DNA of 64,000 nucleotides, from contig NZ_JBLWFS010000020.1 of NCBI RefSeq assembly GCF_048323755.1, positions 16,213 to 80,212 on the forward strand, read 5' to 3'. Source of the DNA: Alkalihalobacterium sp048323755. GTDB taxonomy: Bacteria; Bacillota; Bacilli; Bacillales; Bacillaceae_F. The stretch's first letter is position 1. Every line of letters starts with the position of its first letter. Below, one piece after another: positions 45,158 to 53,823 of the stretch. The translations under genes and the position numbers were made by a program. The notes beneath the pieces are model-generated. The model saw only the letters and a program-made list of their open reading frames with translations, had not been told where the DNA came from and searched no databases.

Positions 45158-45988
45158 TTATAAACGCAATGCATTCAGGTCAAACTTCGGGACTAAGCCT
45201 TCATCTGCCGCTCGGCCGAGGAGCGAAAAGACGGCTTCGTAGCCTTCATCACCTAAATTTCTAGTGAATTCATTCACATACAAATTGATATGGGCTTGGG
45301 CAACGTCCATTGACATTTCTTGTGCATGACATAATATATAATCTTCTGACGCTTTTGGATTTGCCCATGCATAGTCAACTGATGAACGTATCCAATCTGT
45401 TATAGCCGGAAGATCAAGTGAACGTCGAGCTATGATTGCCCCTAACGGAATTGGTAAATTCGTATCTGCTTCCCACCAACTCCCTAAATCTTGTAACATG
45501 TTTAATTGATACGTTTGATATGTAAACCTTGCCTCATGAATGACTAGCCCAGCATCTATTTTCCCGTCACGAACCGCTGGCATAATTTCATGAAAAGGCA
45601 TAACTACAATCTCTACTCCTCTAGGAATGTTTTGTGCTGCCCAGAGCCGAAATAATAAATAAGCGGTTGAACGTTCACTCGGTACCGCTACACGACGACC
45701 AGTTAACTCTGCCGCCTCTTTAATCTCACCTTTCGTCAGCACTAACGGTCCACACCCTCTGCCTAATGCGCCGCCACATGGCAACAAAGCATATTCTGAT
45801 AATACCCAAGGCAATGCGGCATATGAAATTTTAAGAACATCTAGATTATTTGGTTTCGTTGCCAAGTTATTTGTTATGTCAATATCTGCGAAGGTGACAT
45901 CAAGCTTAGGTGCACTAGGGATTAACCCATGTGCCCATGCATGGAAAACAAATGTATCATTTGGACAAGGAGAATACGCTATTTTCAT
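45158..45988 (-). CDS. mqnD: 1,4-dihydroxy-6-naphthoate synthase
   Basis: A 276-residue enzyme of the futalosine route to menaquinone. It converts cyclic de-hypoxanthine futalosine to 1,4-dihydroxy-6-naphthoate. The MqnD signature SPCPNDTFVFHAWAHGLI opens the protein; GGALGRGCGPLVL and VIHEARFTYQTYQL also fit MqnD rather than MqnA. It overlaps mqnB by four bases (ATGA), so the two are coupled. GGAGG precedes the ATG inside mqnB. mqnA, mqnC and mqnE are not in the window. Confidence 0.92.
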   Translation of the reverse strand: MKIAYSPCPNDTFVFHAWAHGLIPSAPKLDVTFADIDITNNLATKPNNLDVLKISYAALPWVLSEYALLPCGGALGRGCGPLVLTKGEIKEAAELTGRRVAVPSERSTAYLLFRLWAAQNIPRGVEIVVMPFHEIMPAVRDGKIDAGLVIHEARFTYQTYQLNMLQDLGSWWEADTNLPIPLGAIIARRSLDLPAITDWIRSSVDYAWANPKASEDYILCHAQEMSMDVAQAHINLYVNEFTRNLGDEGYEAVFSLLGRAADEGLVPKFDLNALRL

Positions 45989-46677
45989 GCTAAAACCTCC
46001 TGTAAAATGGTGCTTGCTTCTTGTAAAGTTTGTAATGCTTCTTTTATCCGCCAGGCATCTCGATCTCTTGGCCCGACTGCATTTGAGATTGTACGAATTT
46101 CAAGAATCGGAATACCAAATTGCCCGGCAGCTGTTGCCACTCCGAAACCTTCCATTGCTTCCGCCTTACCACTAGGTACTCGTCGCAGCATTTCTTCGGT
46201 AGTTTCAGCCGTCCCTGTCACTGTCGAAACCGTTATAATCGGACCAGTTGTCACCGTTTGACCTGCGTTTGAAAATGTCTTTGAAACAACTTCAACAAGA
46301 TTTTTATCTGCTTCAATTCGAGACGAACCAAACCCGAGCTCATCGATACTCACGAAACCCTCTGATGTTTCTGTGCCAAAATCAGCTGCAACGATTTCAT
46401 TTGCGATGACGATTGATCCCACTTCTGCTTGTCCAACAAATCCACCCGCAATTCCTGCATTGATGACTAAGTCATAAGTGTTAGTTGCTAATACTCTAGC
46501 TGTTGCAGCTGCTGCTGCTGCTATGCCGACTCCTGAAACGACCACATCGATAGAGCTCGTCGGTTTCAGTCCGCGCAATATCGCTTCTTTTTCCGCTTCA
46601 ACTGAAGTAATGATAAGAATTTTTCTATTATTGATCTTCTCTTTATGTTGGTTTTCGTTTGACGTATTTTGATTCAA
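45985..46677 (-). CDS. mqnB: Futalosine hydrolase
   Basis: A 230-residue nucleosidase of the phosphorylase/MTAN fold that removes hypoxanthine from futalosine. It has SGVGIAAAAAATARVL, VINAGIAGGFVGQAEVGSIV and EAMEGFGVATAAGQFGIPILEIRTISN, the last with the catalytic glutamate region. The TTG start at 46677 is preceded by AAAGGAG. It is the first gene of the mqnB-mqnD pair. Pairing with mqnD makes the futalosine assignment firm against other nucleosidases. Confidence 0.92.
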   Translation of the reverse strand: MNQNTSNENQHKEKINNRKILIITSVEAEKEAILRGLKPTSSIDVVVSGVGIAAAAAATARVLATNTYDLVINAGIAGGFVGQAEVGSIVIANEIVAADFGTETSEGFVSIDELGFGSSRIEADKNLVEVVSKTFSNAGQTVTTGPIITVSTVTGTAETTEEMLRRVPSGKAEAMEGFGVATAAGQFGIPILEIRTISNAVGPRDRDAWRIKEALQTLQEASTILQEVLA

Positions 46678-46802
46678 TGGAAATACTCCTTTAGGGTAAA
46701 AACTTTTAAATTATGTATGTCGTAAAAATGGTACTACGTTATTTTACCATAAAAAATAACTTGACTCAGCAGTCCACTCTTACATCGCGCCCAAATAATA
46801 TT

Positions 46803-46831
46803 GAAAAGAAAAACACCTCAAGAGAGATGTT
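46803..46831 (-). terminator. Terminator of the second EamA gene
   Basis: On the minus strand AACATCTC pairs with GAGGTGTT over a 4-nt loop, followed by TTTCTTTTC. Confidence 0.6.
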
Positions 46832-46834
46832 TCT

Positions 46835-47785
46835 TCACCAATTCGCCTTAGCTCGGTCAAATTGATTATTTGTCGTTTTGGCTTTCCGTTTTGTTTGCGA
46901 TAGGATAACGATCGTTGCCATAATACAAAATGCTCCAATCCATTCTGAGAGGCCAAACGCAACATTTAACCATATGACAGCTAAAATCGCGGCTGATAAT
47001 GGTTCAGCACACGCTAATAAACTTGTTTCTGTTGCTTTTAAATACTTCAAACTTTCTAGATAACTATAAAAAGCAATTAAAGTACCAAAAATGATAACAA
47101 ATAACACGGCTAGTATAGATACTAAAGAGATTGAACCAACCACTTGCCAAGGGGGATGAATAAAGCTCATGACAACTCCACCCACTACCATTCCCCAGCC
47201 AACAACAACTGCTGAACCGTATTCTTTCAATAGCTGAATGGGCTGCAACGTATAAAAAGCTAGCGAAAGTGCTGATGCGATCCCCCAAAACAGCGCCCAC
47301 CCTGAAATGGATAATGTTTGAAAATCTCCATGAGTGACGAGTAAAAAGGTACCTGAAAGTGCAAGAAAGATCGCAATCACTTGACTCCGAGTAGGTAGTG
47401 CTTTTGATTTGATTGCTATGTATACCGTAATAAAAACAGGCCCTAAATATTGAAGTAATGTTGCTGTAGCGGCATTACTAGCTTCTATTGCAGCAAAGTA
47501 TGTGTATTGAACTCCTAGCATTCCAACAATACCAAAGTAAATCATTGCAAATCGATGCTTTTGTACCTTCCAGATTTTCCAGACATTCGGATTACGGTTC
47601 CAGACACATATAAGCAATAATAAAAGACCTGCTATAAGTAAACGAATAACAACTAACCATTCAGCACTAAAGCCCTTTTCTTGAAATAAGAATTGAGCAA
47701 CCGTACCTGAAACTCCCCATAAGATAGCACCTAATAAAACAAGCCCAATTCCCAGTAAACGTAACTTTTTGTTTGTATTTTGCAA
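46835..47785 (-). CDS. EamA-family (DMT superfamily) transporter
   Basis: A 316-residue transporter with ten membrane segments and two EamA domains: GAILWGVSGTVAQFLFQ opens the first, and ATETSLLACAEPLSAAILAVIW lies in the second. The TTG at 47785 is favoured because AAAGGA lies nine bases before it; the reading frame continues 20 codons further without a site. It is upstream of mqnB-mqnD on the same strand but separated by a terminator. The substrate is unknown. Confidence 0.85.
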   Translation of the reverse strand: MQNTNKKLRLLGIGLVLLGAILWGVSGTVAQFLFQEKGFSAEWLVVIRLLIAGLLLLLICVWNRNPNVWKIWKVQKHRFAMIYFGIVGMLGVQYTYFAAIEASNAATATLLQYLGPVFITVYIAIKSKALPTRSQVIAIFLALSGTFLLVTHGDFQTLSISGWALFWGIASALSLAFYTLQPIQLLKEYGSAVVVGWGMVVGGVVMSFIHPPWQVVGSISLVSILAVLFVIIFGTLIAFYSYLESLKYLKATETSLLACAEPLSAAILAVIWLNVAFGLSEWIGAFCIMATIVILSQTKRKAKTTNNQFDRAKANW

Positions 47786-47960
47786 GCTACATTTTCCTTT
47801 CACAATATAATAAAAAACTCTCTCTGCGTTTGTATATTCATGCATTAAACCTTAATATATTTCTAATACTAAAACAATGAAACTTGATTGAATAATAACA
47901 GATATTGGTGAGAAAGTTAATGACATATTACAATAATTAATTAAACTTAGGAGGAATCCC

Positions 47961-48128
47961 ATGACAAACGAACGTAAACAACCTATGGAATATGATCGAT
48001 ACACTGCAGCAGATCTGAGCCCTGAATTATTAAACCGTGTTATCGAACTAGAGAAAGATTTGCAAGCTGAAGCACATAAAGACGTCATCCTTATCGCCTA
48101 TGAGGAAAGTGATCACAACGCAACCTAA
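47961..48128 (+). CDS. Small hypothetical protein (55 residues)
   Basis: A short soluble protein, MTNERKQPMEYDRYTAADL at its start, with a helical middle (LSPELLNRVIELEKDLQAEAH). AGGAGG lies just before the ATG, and a TTGGTG/TACAAT promoter with an 18-bp spacer lies about 20 bases upstream. I do not recognise it. The strength of the signals makes it a likely real gene despite its length. Confidence 0.65.
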   Translation: MTNERKQPMEYDRYTAADLSPELLNRVIELEKDLQAEAHKDVILIAYEESDHNAT

Positions 48129-48174
48129 TATGTAAAAGTAAATAAAAAGAATTAAAGAAGTACTATAAAAAAAG

Positions 48175-48225
48175 AGGTGCCAGGCACCAATTATACACAA
48201 AGGTGTATAACGGTGCCTGGCACCT
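48175..48225. repeat. GGTGCCAGGCACC repeat hairpin; also terminator of the SulP gene
   Basis: AGGTGCCAGGCACC pairs with GGTGCCTGGCACCT (14 bp), then TTATACAC with GTGTATAA (8 bp), separated by a small internal bulge and a 4-nt loop. On the minus strand it is followed by CTTTTTTTA. The palindromic GGTGCCTGGCACC core is a familiar interspersed repeat in bacterial genomes. Here it lies nine bases after the SulP stop codon. Confidence 0.85.
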
Positions 48226-48233
48226 TTAGTTCA

Positions 48234-49460
48234 CTAAAGCGAAATACGTGAGTTACGCAGCTGCAATAGTACCCCAAGTGTTATCCCGCATACAATCCCC
48301 CACTCTGGACCGTATAATAATGTCATGAACAATGTCGTCAATAATAAAATGCAATCACTTTTACTAGATTTACAAGTTAACCATAATACTTTTATGTTAA
48401 TTATTTTAATAATTGCCACGATAATAATCGCTGCTAAAGTAGGTTTTGGTAAAAAATAAAATAATGGCGTAAATAACATAAGCGTCAAAAATATACATAT
48501 CGTTGTAATCAAACTAGCAACTTTTGTTTTTGCACCAGAATCATAATTTACTGCGGAACGTGAAATGCCTCCTGCTACTGGCATACTCGAGAAAAATGCA
48601 CCGACTGTGTTAGCTAATCCCAAACTAGTTAGTTCCTGATTTACCCCTAGCTTATACCTTTCTTTTTCCGCAATCACTTTTGCGACCGCAATGGATTCAA
48701 TGTACCCGATAAAAGCAATAATAATAGCAGTAGGGAAAATCGCCATTAATACCTCAGCATTAAACATTGGTAAAGTAAAAGTTGGAAACCCTTGTGGGAG
48801 CTGCCCTATGATCGGCACCCCAAAATGATCTAAGCGAAAAAATGATACACTGACAGTTAAAATAATAACGACAAACAGCGGTGTTGGTAATCTTTTACTG
48901 ATAGAATTAATCGTTAAGATGAGAAGTATACTAATGAGCCCAATTAAAAACGTTGCCATATGTATACTTTCCAAGTTTGCAAATAACGTTATAGAAGTAT
49001 GAATAACAGATGTAGAGTGTCCTAGTGAAAAACCAATTAAATTTTCAATTTGACTAACTGCTATGATAATCGCACATGCCGAGGTAAAGCCCTTGATGAC
49101 ACTATAAGGAATCCATTCCAACAATGTACCGAATTTCATTGCAGAAAAAAACACTTGTAGTACGCCTACTAAAAAAGTGACTGTTATTACTAGACTAAAA
49201 TAATCATCTGTTCCAGGTATCGCAATCGCTGATACACCTGAAAAGATTAACAAAGATACGACAGCAACCGGACCTACCGACAAGTGTGGTGAGGTGCCAA
49301 ATAATAAATAGATCAAAACTGGGATTGTAGCTGAATATAATCCTACAACAGGAGGAACACCAGCTAGAATAGCATAAGCAATCGCTTGCGGGATGATCAA
49401 TATTGCAACGATGACTCCAGCGACGATATCATGATGAAAACTGTTTTTCCAGTAAGACAA
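48234..49460 (-). CDS. SulP-family anion transporter lacking the STAS domain
   Basis: A 408-residue protein with the SulP membrane domain: VAGVIVAILIIPQAIAYAILAGVPPVVGLYSA, LSVGPVAVVSLL and SMPVAGGISRSAVN. Usual SulP proteins have about 550 residues with a cytoplasmic STAS domain at the end. This one stops soon after the last membrane segment (GVLLQLRNSRISL), next to a repeat hairpin. SulP proteins carry sulfate, bicarbonate or organic acids. The TTG at 49460 lies nine bases after GGAGGAG; the GTG at 49487 has a poorer site. Confidence 0.8.
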   Translation of the reverse strand: MSYWKNSFHHDIVAGVIVAILIIPQAIAYAILAGVPPVVGLYSATIPVLIYLLFGTSPHLSVGPVAVVSLLIFSGVSAIAIPGTDDYFSLVITVTFLVGVLQVFFSAMKFGTLLEWIPYSVIKGFTSACAIIIAVSQIENLIGFSLGHSTSVIHTSITLFANLESIHMATFLIGLISILLILTINSISKRLPTPLFVVIILTVSVSFFRLDHFGVPIIGQLPQGFPTFTLPMFNAEVLMAIFPTAIIIAFIGYIESIAVAKVIAEKERYKLGVNQELTSLGLANTVGAFFSSMPVAGGISRSAVNYDSGAKTKVASLITTICIFLTLMLFTPLFYFLPKPTLAAIIIVAIIKIINIKVLWLTCKSSKSDCILLLTTLFMTLLYGPEWGIVCGITLGVLLQLRNSRISL

Positions 49461-49621
49461 AGATTGGATCTCCTCCTCTCCTACCACTTCTCCCGTTCTA
49501 TATTTTTATGGGACAGACATAAGTTATTCATATGATAGGCAAGCCGCAATCATGACAAGTCCAAAAAATCACATATTATGAAACCTGAGCTTAACAAAAA
49601 ACACAATCTATTTAAAAAATA

Positions 49622-49657
49622 TAAAAACACCACAACTTCAAAAAGTTATGGTGTTTA
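49622..49657 (-). terminator. Terminator of the sucrose operon
   Basis: On the minus strand AAACACCATAACTT pairs with AAGTTGTGGTGTTT (one G-U) over a short loop, then TTATA. Confidence 0.8.
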
Positions 49658-49678
49658 TTACTACATCCATTCGTTTAT

Positions 49679-51118
49679 TTAAAAATCCCACTTTTGTATC
49701 GAACCCTTCACATGACCGTCCCGAGCCTGAAAGACCATCCTTTTATTATCAACATCAGGAAACATCCGAGCCGTAAAAATCTCTTTTCCATCATTAATAA
49801 AAATTTCAATCGCAGAAGTGTCGACAAACACTTGAAGCTTCGTCAAGTTAGTAAGCTGACATTGACGGACCTCCGGTGCCCCCGTAGATAAACTCACCCG
49901 TTCTAGTGTAAAAACTTGTTCATTTTTATTAAACATAAGACGAACGCTATCTTTTATTGTAATTTCTAGCTGCTCAGCTTCAAATTCTTCCACATGCATT
50001 TGAAGTTCATACACAGATCCTTCGAGTTGAGAAAACGAGTACTCTGGTTCAATCCTTACATCTGTTAATGTCAGTTCATTTTTTCGTAGGTTTTGTAACT
50101 CTTTGACAGGTTGCTGATAAATGCGACCATCTCTAAATAACAACTCCCGCGGAATTGTCATCGCATGAATCCAATGATGAGAAATGGTTGGGTGCTTATC
50201 TTCTTCCTGTTCAGGTACCCCCATCCAGCCAAACAATAATCGTCGACCTTGATTATCAACTGTCGTTTGTGGTGCGTAAAATTCAAAGCCACGATCAAGT
50301 TCAAAAAATTCACCATGTTCGAGTACACCTGTTTGATAGTCTAATCTCCCTACAAAATACCCCGTATTATAGACATTATTGTAAAGCATACCTTCGGGTT
50401 TAAGTCCTTGAGGTGACACAAGTAAAATGTCATTGTGTTCTAACTGGAACAAATCAGGACATTCCCACATATACCCGAAGTTACCGAGTCCGTTTAAATT
50501 CGTCCCAGCCACATCACCGATGATCGTCCATTCTTCAAGGTCATTTGATGAGAACAAAACCGCTCGCCCATCTAATTGCTCCGATTGAGCCCCAATGACC
50601 ATATACCACTTTTCTTCATACTTCCAAACTTTCGGGTCGCGAAAATGAGCAGTATATCCTTCGGGTAGACGAAGAACAACGCCTTTCTTATGAAAATCAA
50701 TTCCATTCGTCGATTCCGCTAAGCATTGGTATGTTTTTCGGTTCCCCATCTCATCTTTCACATTACCCGTATAAAGAAGTTTTAATTTTCCATTGTCTTC
50801 AATGGCACTTCCTGAATAGCAGCCATTTTTTTCAAACCATTCACTCGGAGCAAGGGCGATTTTTTCTTCTTTCCAATCCACTAAATTACTTGAACTATAA
50901 TGTCCCCAAAATTTTGCTCCATGGGCTGTTTTAAACGGATTCCACTGATAAAATAAATGATATCGCCCCTCCCACTGAATTAAACCATTCGGGTCATTTA
51001 ATAATCCTACCGGCGGCATCAAATGAAAATGCAACCGATACTTATCTTGATTGACTATATCTTTATATTCTGCAACTGTTTGTTCAGCTTGACGAATTAG
51101 ATCACTGCTACGATCCAC
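49679..51118 (-). CDS. scrB: Sucrose-6-phosphate hydrolase, GH32
   Basis: A 479-residue invertase-type enzyme that splits sucrose 6-phosphate into glucose 6-phosphate and fructose. The five-bladed propeller carries the nucleophile in NDPNG (41-45), the transition-state stabiliser in FRDP and the acid/base glutamate in WECPDLF. A C-terminal beta-sandwich follows. The GTG at 51118 has GGAGTGG upstream. It is the last gene of the scrA-scrK-scrB operon. The cytoplasmic location and PTS partner fix the phosphorylated substrate. Confidence 0.95.
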   Translation of the reverse strand: MDRSSDLIRQAEQTVAEYKDIVNQDKYRLHFHLMPPVGLLNDPNGLIQWEGRYHLFYQWNPFKTAHGAKFWGHYSSSNLVDWKEEKIALAPSEWFEKNGCYSGSAIEDNGKLKLLYTGNVKDEMGNRKTYQCLAESTNGIDFHKKGVVLRLPEGYTAHFRDPKVWKYEEKWYMVIGAQSEQLDGRAVLFSSNDLEEWTIIGDVAGTNLNGLGNFGYMWECPDLFQLEHNDILLVSPQGLKPEGMLYNNVYNTGYFVGRLDYQTGVLEHGEFFELDRGFEFYAPQTTVDNQGRRLLFGWMGVPEQEEDKHPTISHHWIHAMTIPRELLFRDGRIYQQPVKELQNLRKNELTLTDVRIEPEYSFSQLEGSVYELQMHVEEFEAEQLEITIKDSVRLMFNKNEQVFTLERVSLSTGAPEVRQCQLTNLTKLQVFVDTSAIEIFINDGKEIFTARMFPDVDNKRMVFQARDGHVKGSIQKWDF

Positions 51119-51142
51119 AAGTGACCACTCCTTTTCTCCTTA

Positions 51143-52090
51143 CTACTTTTCTAACATTTCTTCAACCTTCTCTAATGTCGGCAATGCTGTCATTGCACCT
51201 TTTGTTGAAGCTGCTAACCCACCTGACACACTTGCAAACTTGGCCATCTCTACAACTTCCTCAAGTGTTAATGAACGTACTTCTTTTTCCGATCGATTAA
51301 GACAAAATAAAATTCCTGAAACGAAAGCGTCGCCAGCACCTGTTGTGTCTACGGCATTGACTTTCATTGCCGGTACAGACTGTCTCTCACCATTTAAATA
51401 CACAATACACCCATCCGCTCCTAGCGTGATAAAGATGAGTGGGATCTCATAATGAGCTAATGCCTCTAGGCCTTCTGAAAGATCTTTTTTACCTGTAATG
51501 AATTCAAGTTCTTCTTCTGAGATTTTCAAAACATCGGCTTGATTAAGCATAGAGATAATGGATGTTCTTGCAGCTATTTCACTCGGCCATAGGTTTAAGC
51601 GTAAATTTGGGTCGTATGAAATGAGCATTCCTTTTTCTTTTGCAAACGCTACTGCTTTTTTCGTAGCTGATCTTGCAGGATCATTAATTAAACTAATTGA
51701 ACCAAAATGCAGGATCTTATTTTCTTCAAAAAGTTCCGGGGTAATTTCTTCTGTTGTTAACATTTGATCAGCACTTGGATTAATGTAAAAATCAAAAGTA
51801 CGCTCTCCATCTGCTCCTAATGTGACGAATACAACGCCCGTTCGAGTTCGTTGATCTAAGTACATGTGATTCGTTTGTACGCCATATCCATCTAATGTAT
51901 TTTTTAAAAAATGCCCTAACAAATCATCGCCTACTTTTCCAAGAAACGTCGATTTTGCACTTAAACGTGCAAGACCTACAGCTACATTTGCAGGCGCACC
52001 ACCAGCACTTTTCTGATACGAACTATTTTCATTATCTAATGGGATAAAATCAATTAAAGCCTCACCTAAAGAAATAACTCCTTGCTTCAT
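51143..52090 (-). CDS. scrK: Fructokinase, PfkB family
   Basis: A 315-residue sugar kinase that phosphorylates the fructose released by ScrB. The N-terminus SLGEALIDFIP, the GGAPANVAVGLARL motif (PfkB signature 1) and DTTGAGDAFVSGI (signature 2, catalytic Asp and anion hole) are all present. GGAGG precedes the ATG. It lies between the PTS gene and the hydrolase gene of the sucrose operon, 24 bp from scrB. Confidence 0.95.
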   Translation of the reverse strand: MKQGVISLGEALIDFIPLDNENSSYQKSAGGAPANVAVGLARLSAKSTFLGKVGDDLLGHFLKNTLDGYGVQTNHMYLDQRTRTGVVFVTLGADGERTFDFYINPSADQMLTTEEITPELFEENKILHFGSISLINDPARSATKKAVAFAKEKGMLISYDPNLRLNLWPSEIAARTSIISMLNQADVLKISEEELEFITGKKDLSEGLEALAHYEIPLIFITLGADGCIVYLNGERQSVPAMKVNAVDTTGAGDAFVSGILFCLNRSEKEVRSLTLEEVVEMAKFASVSGGLAASTKGAMTALPTLEKVEEMLEK

Positions 52091-52158
52091 CTTATAAACC
52101 TCCGATAATAGTTGAGAAAAGAACAGGCAAAAATCACCTGTCCTTCCCTATTCAAATG

Positions 52159-53535
52159 TTATTTTTCCTCTTCTTTAAATCCTAAGATCCACGTTGCTAC
52201 AAAGGCACCCACTAAAGCAATCGCAAATCCAATTAAATAGTTCATTAAGTTAATTGTACCTAGTGGTAAGACAATCGCAATCATCGGGATACCTGTTAAG
52301 CCGTATGCCGTTGCTGCTACATTCATGAATACAACGTATGCGCCCCCTAAAGCGCCACCAATCATCGCACCGATAAATGGTCTACGATATCTTAAGTTTA
52401 CCCCAAAAATTACAGGTTCTGTAATACCTAAGAAAGCGGAGAATGCAGAAGGTAATGCAATTTCTTTTGTTTTTGCACGTTTCGTTTTAAAGAATACTGC
52501 AAGTCCTGCTCCACCTTGAGCAACGTTTGCCATTGACCAAATTGGAAGTAAATAGTTAATTCCAATACTTGCAATTAAGCCTGCTTCAATTGCATGGAAG
52601 CTGTGGTGTACTCCTGTAAGCACGATAAGAGAATAAGTACCACCAAACAATAGTCCAGCCACAAACCCAACATGATTATAAACAAAGTTCAAGACTGTTG
52701 TAATTCCATCCCCTACAAATGTACCAAGTGGTCCAATTATTATTAGAGAAACGAAACCAGTAGCAATAATGGTTATGAAGGGAACAACTAATAAATCAAC
52801 TGAATTGGGAACAACTCTTCTAAGTCCTTTTTCAAGTTTACTCATAAAATACACAGCAAGTAAAACAGGAATAACGGTTCCTTGGTAACCGATTAATGCA
52901 ATCTCAAAACCTAAGAAAGGAAGCATATCCGGCTCAGCATTTCCTAAGCCCCATGGATTTAATAGGGCTGGATGCGTCATTATTCCACCGATAACCGCTC
53001 CTAAATACGGATTCCCTCCAAATTCTTTAGCTGCACTAACACCAATTAAAATAGGAAGAATGATAAAGGCTGCACTTGAAAACATATCAAGTAAAACAAT
53101 CAAAGCACTATCAGGAGCTACCCATTCAAACGTTTGAAGCATTCCAAGCAGACCCATTAATAGACCAGCTGCTACAATGGCCGGGATGATTGGAACAAAG
53201 ATGTTTGACAATGTACGAGCGAACCTCGCAAACGGGTTTATCTTCTTTTTCACCGCTTCTGAATGATCAACTGCTTCTTTTTCCTTTAAACCGACTTCTT
53301 CAGAAAATGGTGCATACACTTTGTTGACAATACCTGTTCCAAAAATAATCTGAAATTGTCCTGAGCTTAAGAAAGCTCCCTTGACCCCGTCTAACTCCTC
53401 AATTTTATCCTTTTGTGCTTTCGAGTCGTCTTGTAGAACGATTCTTAAGCGGGTCGCACAATGTGTGGCACTAATAATGTTGTCTTTTCCTCCTAAGAGA
53501 GGAATCAGCTGTGTAGCTACTTCTTTGTGGTTCAT
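52159..53535 (-). CDS. scrA: Sucrose-specific PTS enzyme IIBC
   Basis: A 458-residue permease that imports and phosphorylates sucrose. The IIB domain (1-~85) has the phosphocysteine in ATHCATRLRIVL; the IIC domain (about 105-458) has ten or so membrane segments including GVHHSFHAIEAGL and FLGITEPVIFGVNLRYRRPF. There is no IIA domain, so it relies on a separate glucose-type IIA. The ATG at 53535 follows AGGAGTG. It is the first structural gene of the operon and is preceded by a RAT-terminator. Confidence 0.95.
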   Translation of the reverse strand: MNHKEVATQLIPLLGGKDNIISATHCATRLRIVLQDDSKAQKDKIEELDGVKGAFLSSGQFQIIFGTGIVNKVYAPFSEEVGLKEKEAVDHSEAVKKKINPFARFARTLSNIFVPIIPAIVAAGLLMGLLGMLQTFEWVAPDSALIVLLDMFSSAAFIILPILIGVSAAKEFGGNPYLGAVIGGIMTHPALLNPWGLGNAEPDMLPFLGFEIALIGYQGTVIPVLLAVYFMSKLEKGLRRVVPNSVDLLVVPFITIIATGFVSLIIIGPLGTFVGDGITTVLNFVYNHVGFVAGLLFGGTYSLIVLTGVHHSFHAIEAGLIASIGINYLLPIWSMANVAQGGAGLAVFFKTKRAKTKEIALPSAFSAFLGITEPVIFGVNLRYRRPFIGAMIGGALGGAYVVFMNVAATAYGLTGIPMIAIVLPLGTINLMNYLIGFAIALVGAFVATWILGFKEEEK

Positions 53536-53594
53536 TCTAATCACTCCTATATTTTAATATGGATGGTGTAATGGTCATTTAGACAAAAGAAAAA

Positions 53595-53655
53595 GACCTA
53601 AAATGCATAGAATACCCCCATAAAAAAAGGGAATCCTTTTTACGCATTTTAGGTC
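53595..53655 (-). terminator. RAT-controlled leader terminator of the sucrose operon
   Basis: On the minus strand GACCTAAAATGC pairs with GCATTTTAGGTC (12 bp, perfect) across a 37-nt loop and is followed by TTTTTCTTTTG. Its 5' arm overlaps the RAT sequence, so binding of the antiterminator blocks it. Confidence 0.92.
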
Positions 53656-53680
53656 TTGCCTGCTTAACCAGTAACAATCC
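53651..53680 (-). promoter_or_regulatory. Ribonucleic antiterminator (RAT) sequence
   Basis: The minus strand carries the 30-nt RAT pattern of BglG/SacT targets: GGATTGTTACTG at the 5' end and GCAGGCAAGACCT at the 3' end, with the bulged hairpin between. It is the binding site for the antiterminator encoded just upstream. Confidence 0.93.
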
Positions 53681-53692
53681 TACAATATATAA

Positions 53693-53734
53693 TTAATACG
53701 CTTTCATTGTAAGATGAAAACCATCTGTCGTCAA
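53693..53734 (-). promoter_or_regulatory. Promoter and possible cre of the sucrose operon
   Basis: TTGACG (53729-53734), a 17-bp spacer and TACAAT (53706-53711) form a good sigma-A promoter. TGAAAGCGTATTAA at 53693-53706 overlaps its end and partly fits the cre consensus, so CcpA repression is possible. Confidence 0.8.
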
Positions 53735-53823
53735 CTACTAAAAAAAATCCATTCGACTTCTTTCGTCAAAACTCGATAATATTAAGTTGTTGTTAACATT
53801 GAAATAAGAAACATTTCAAATCC

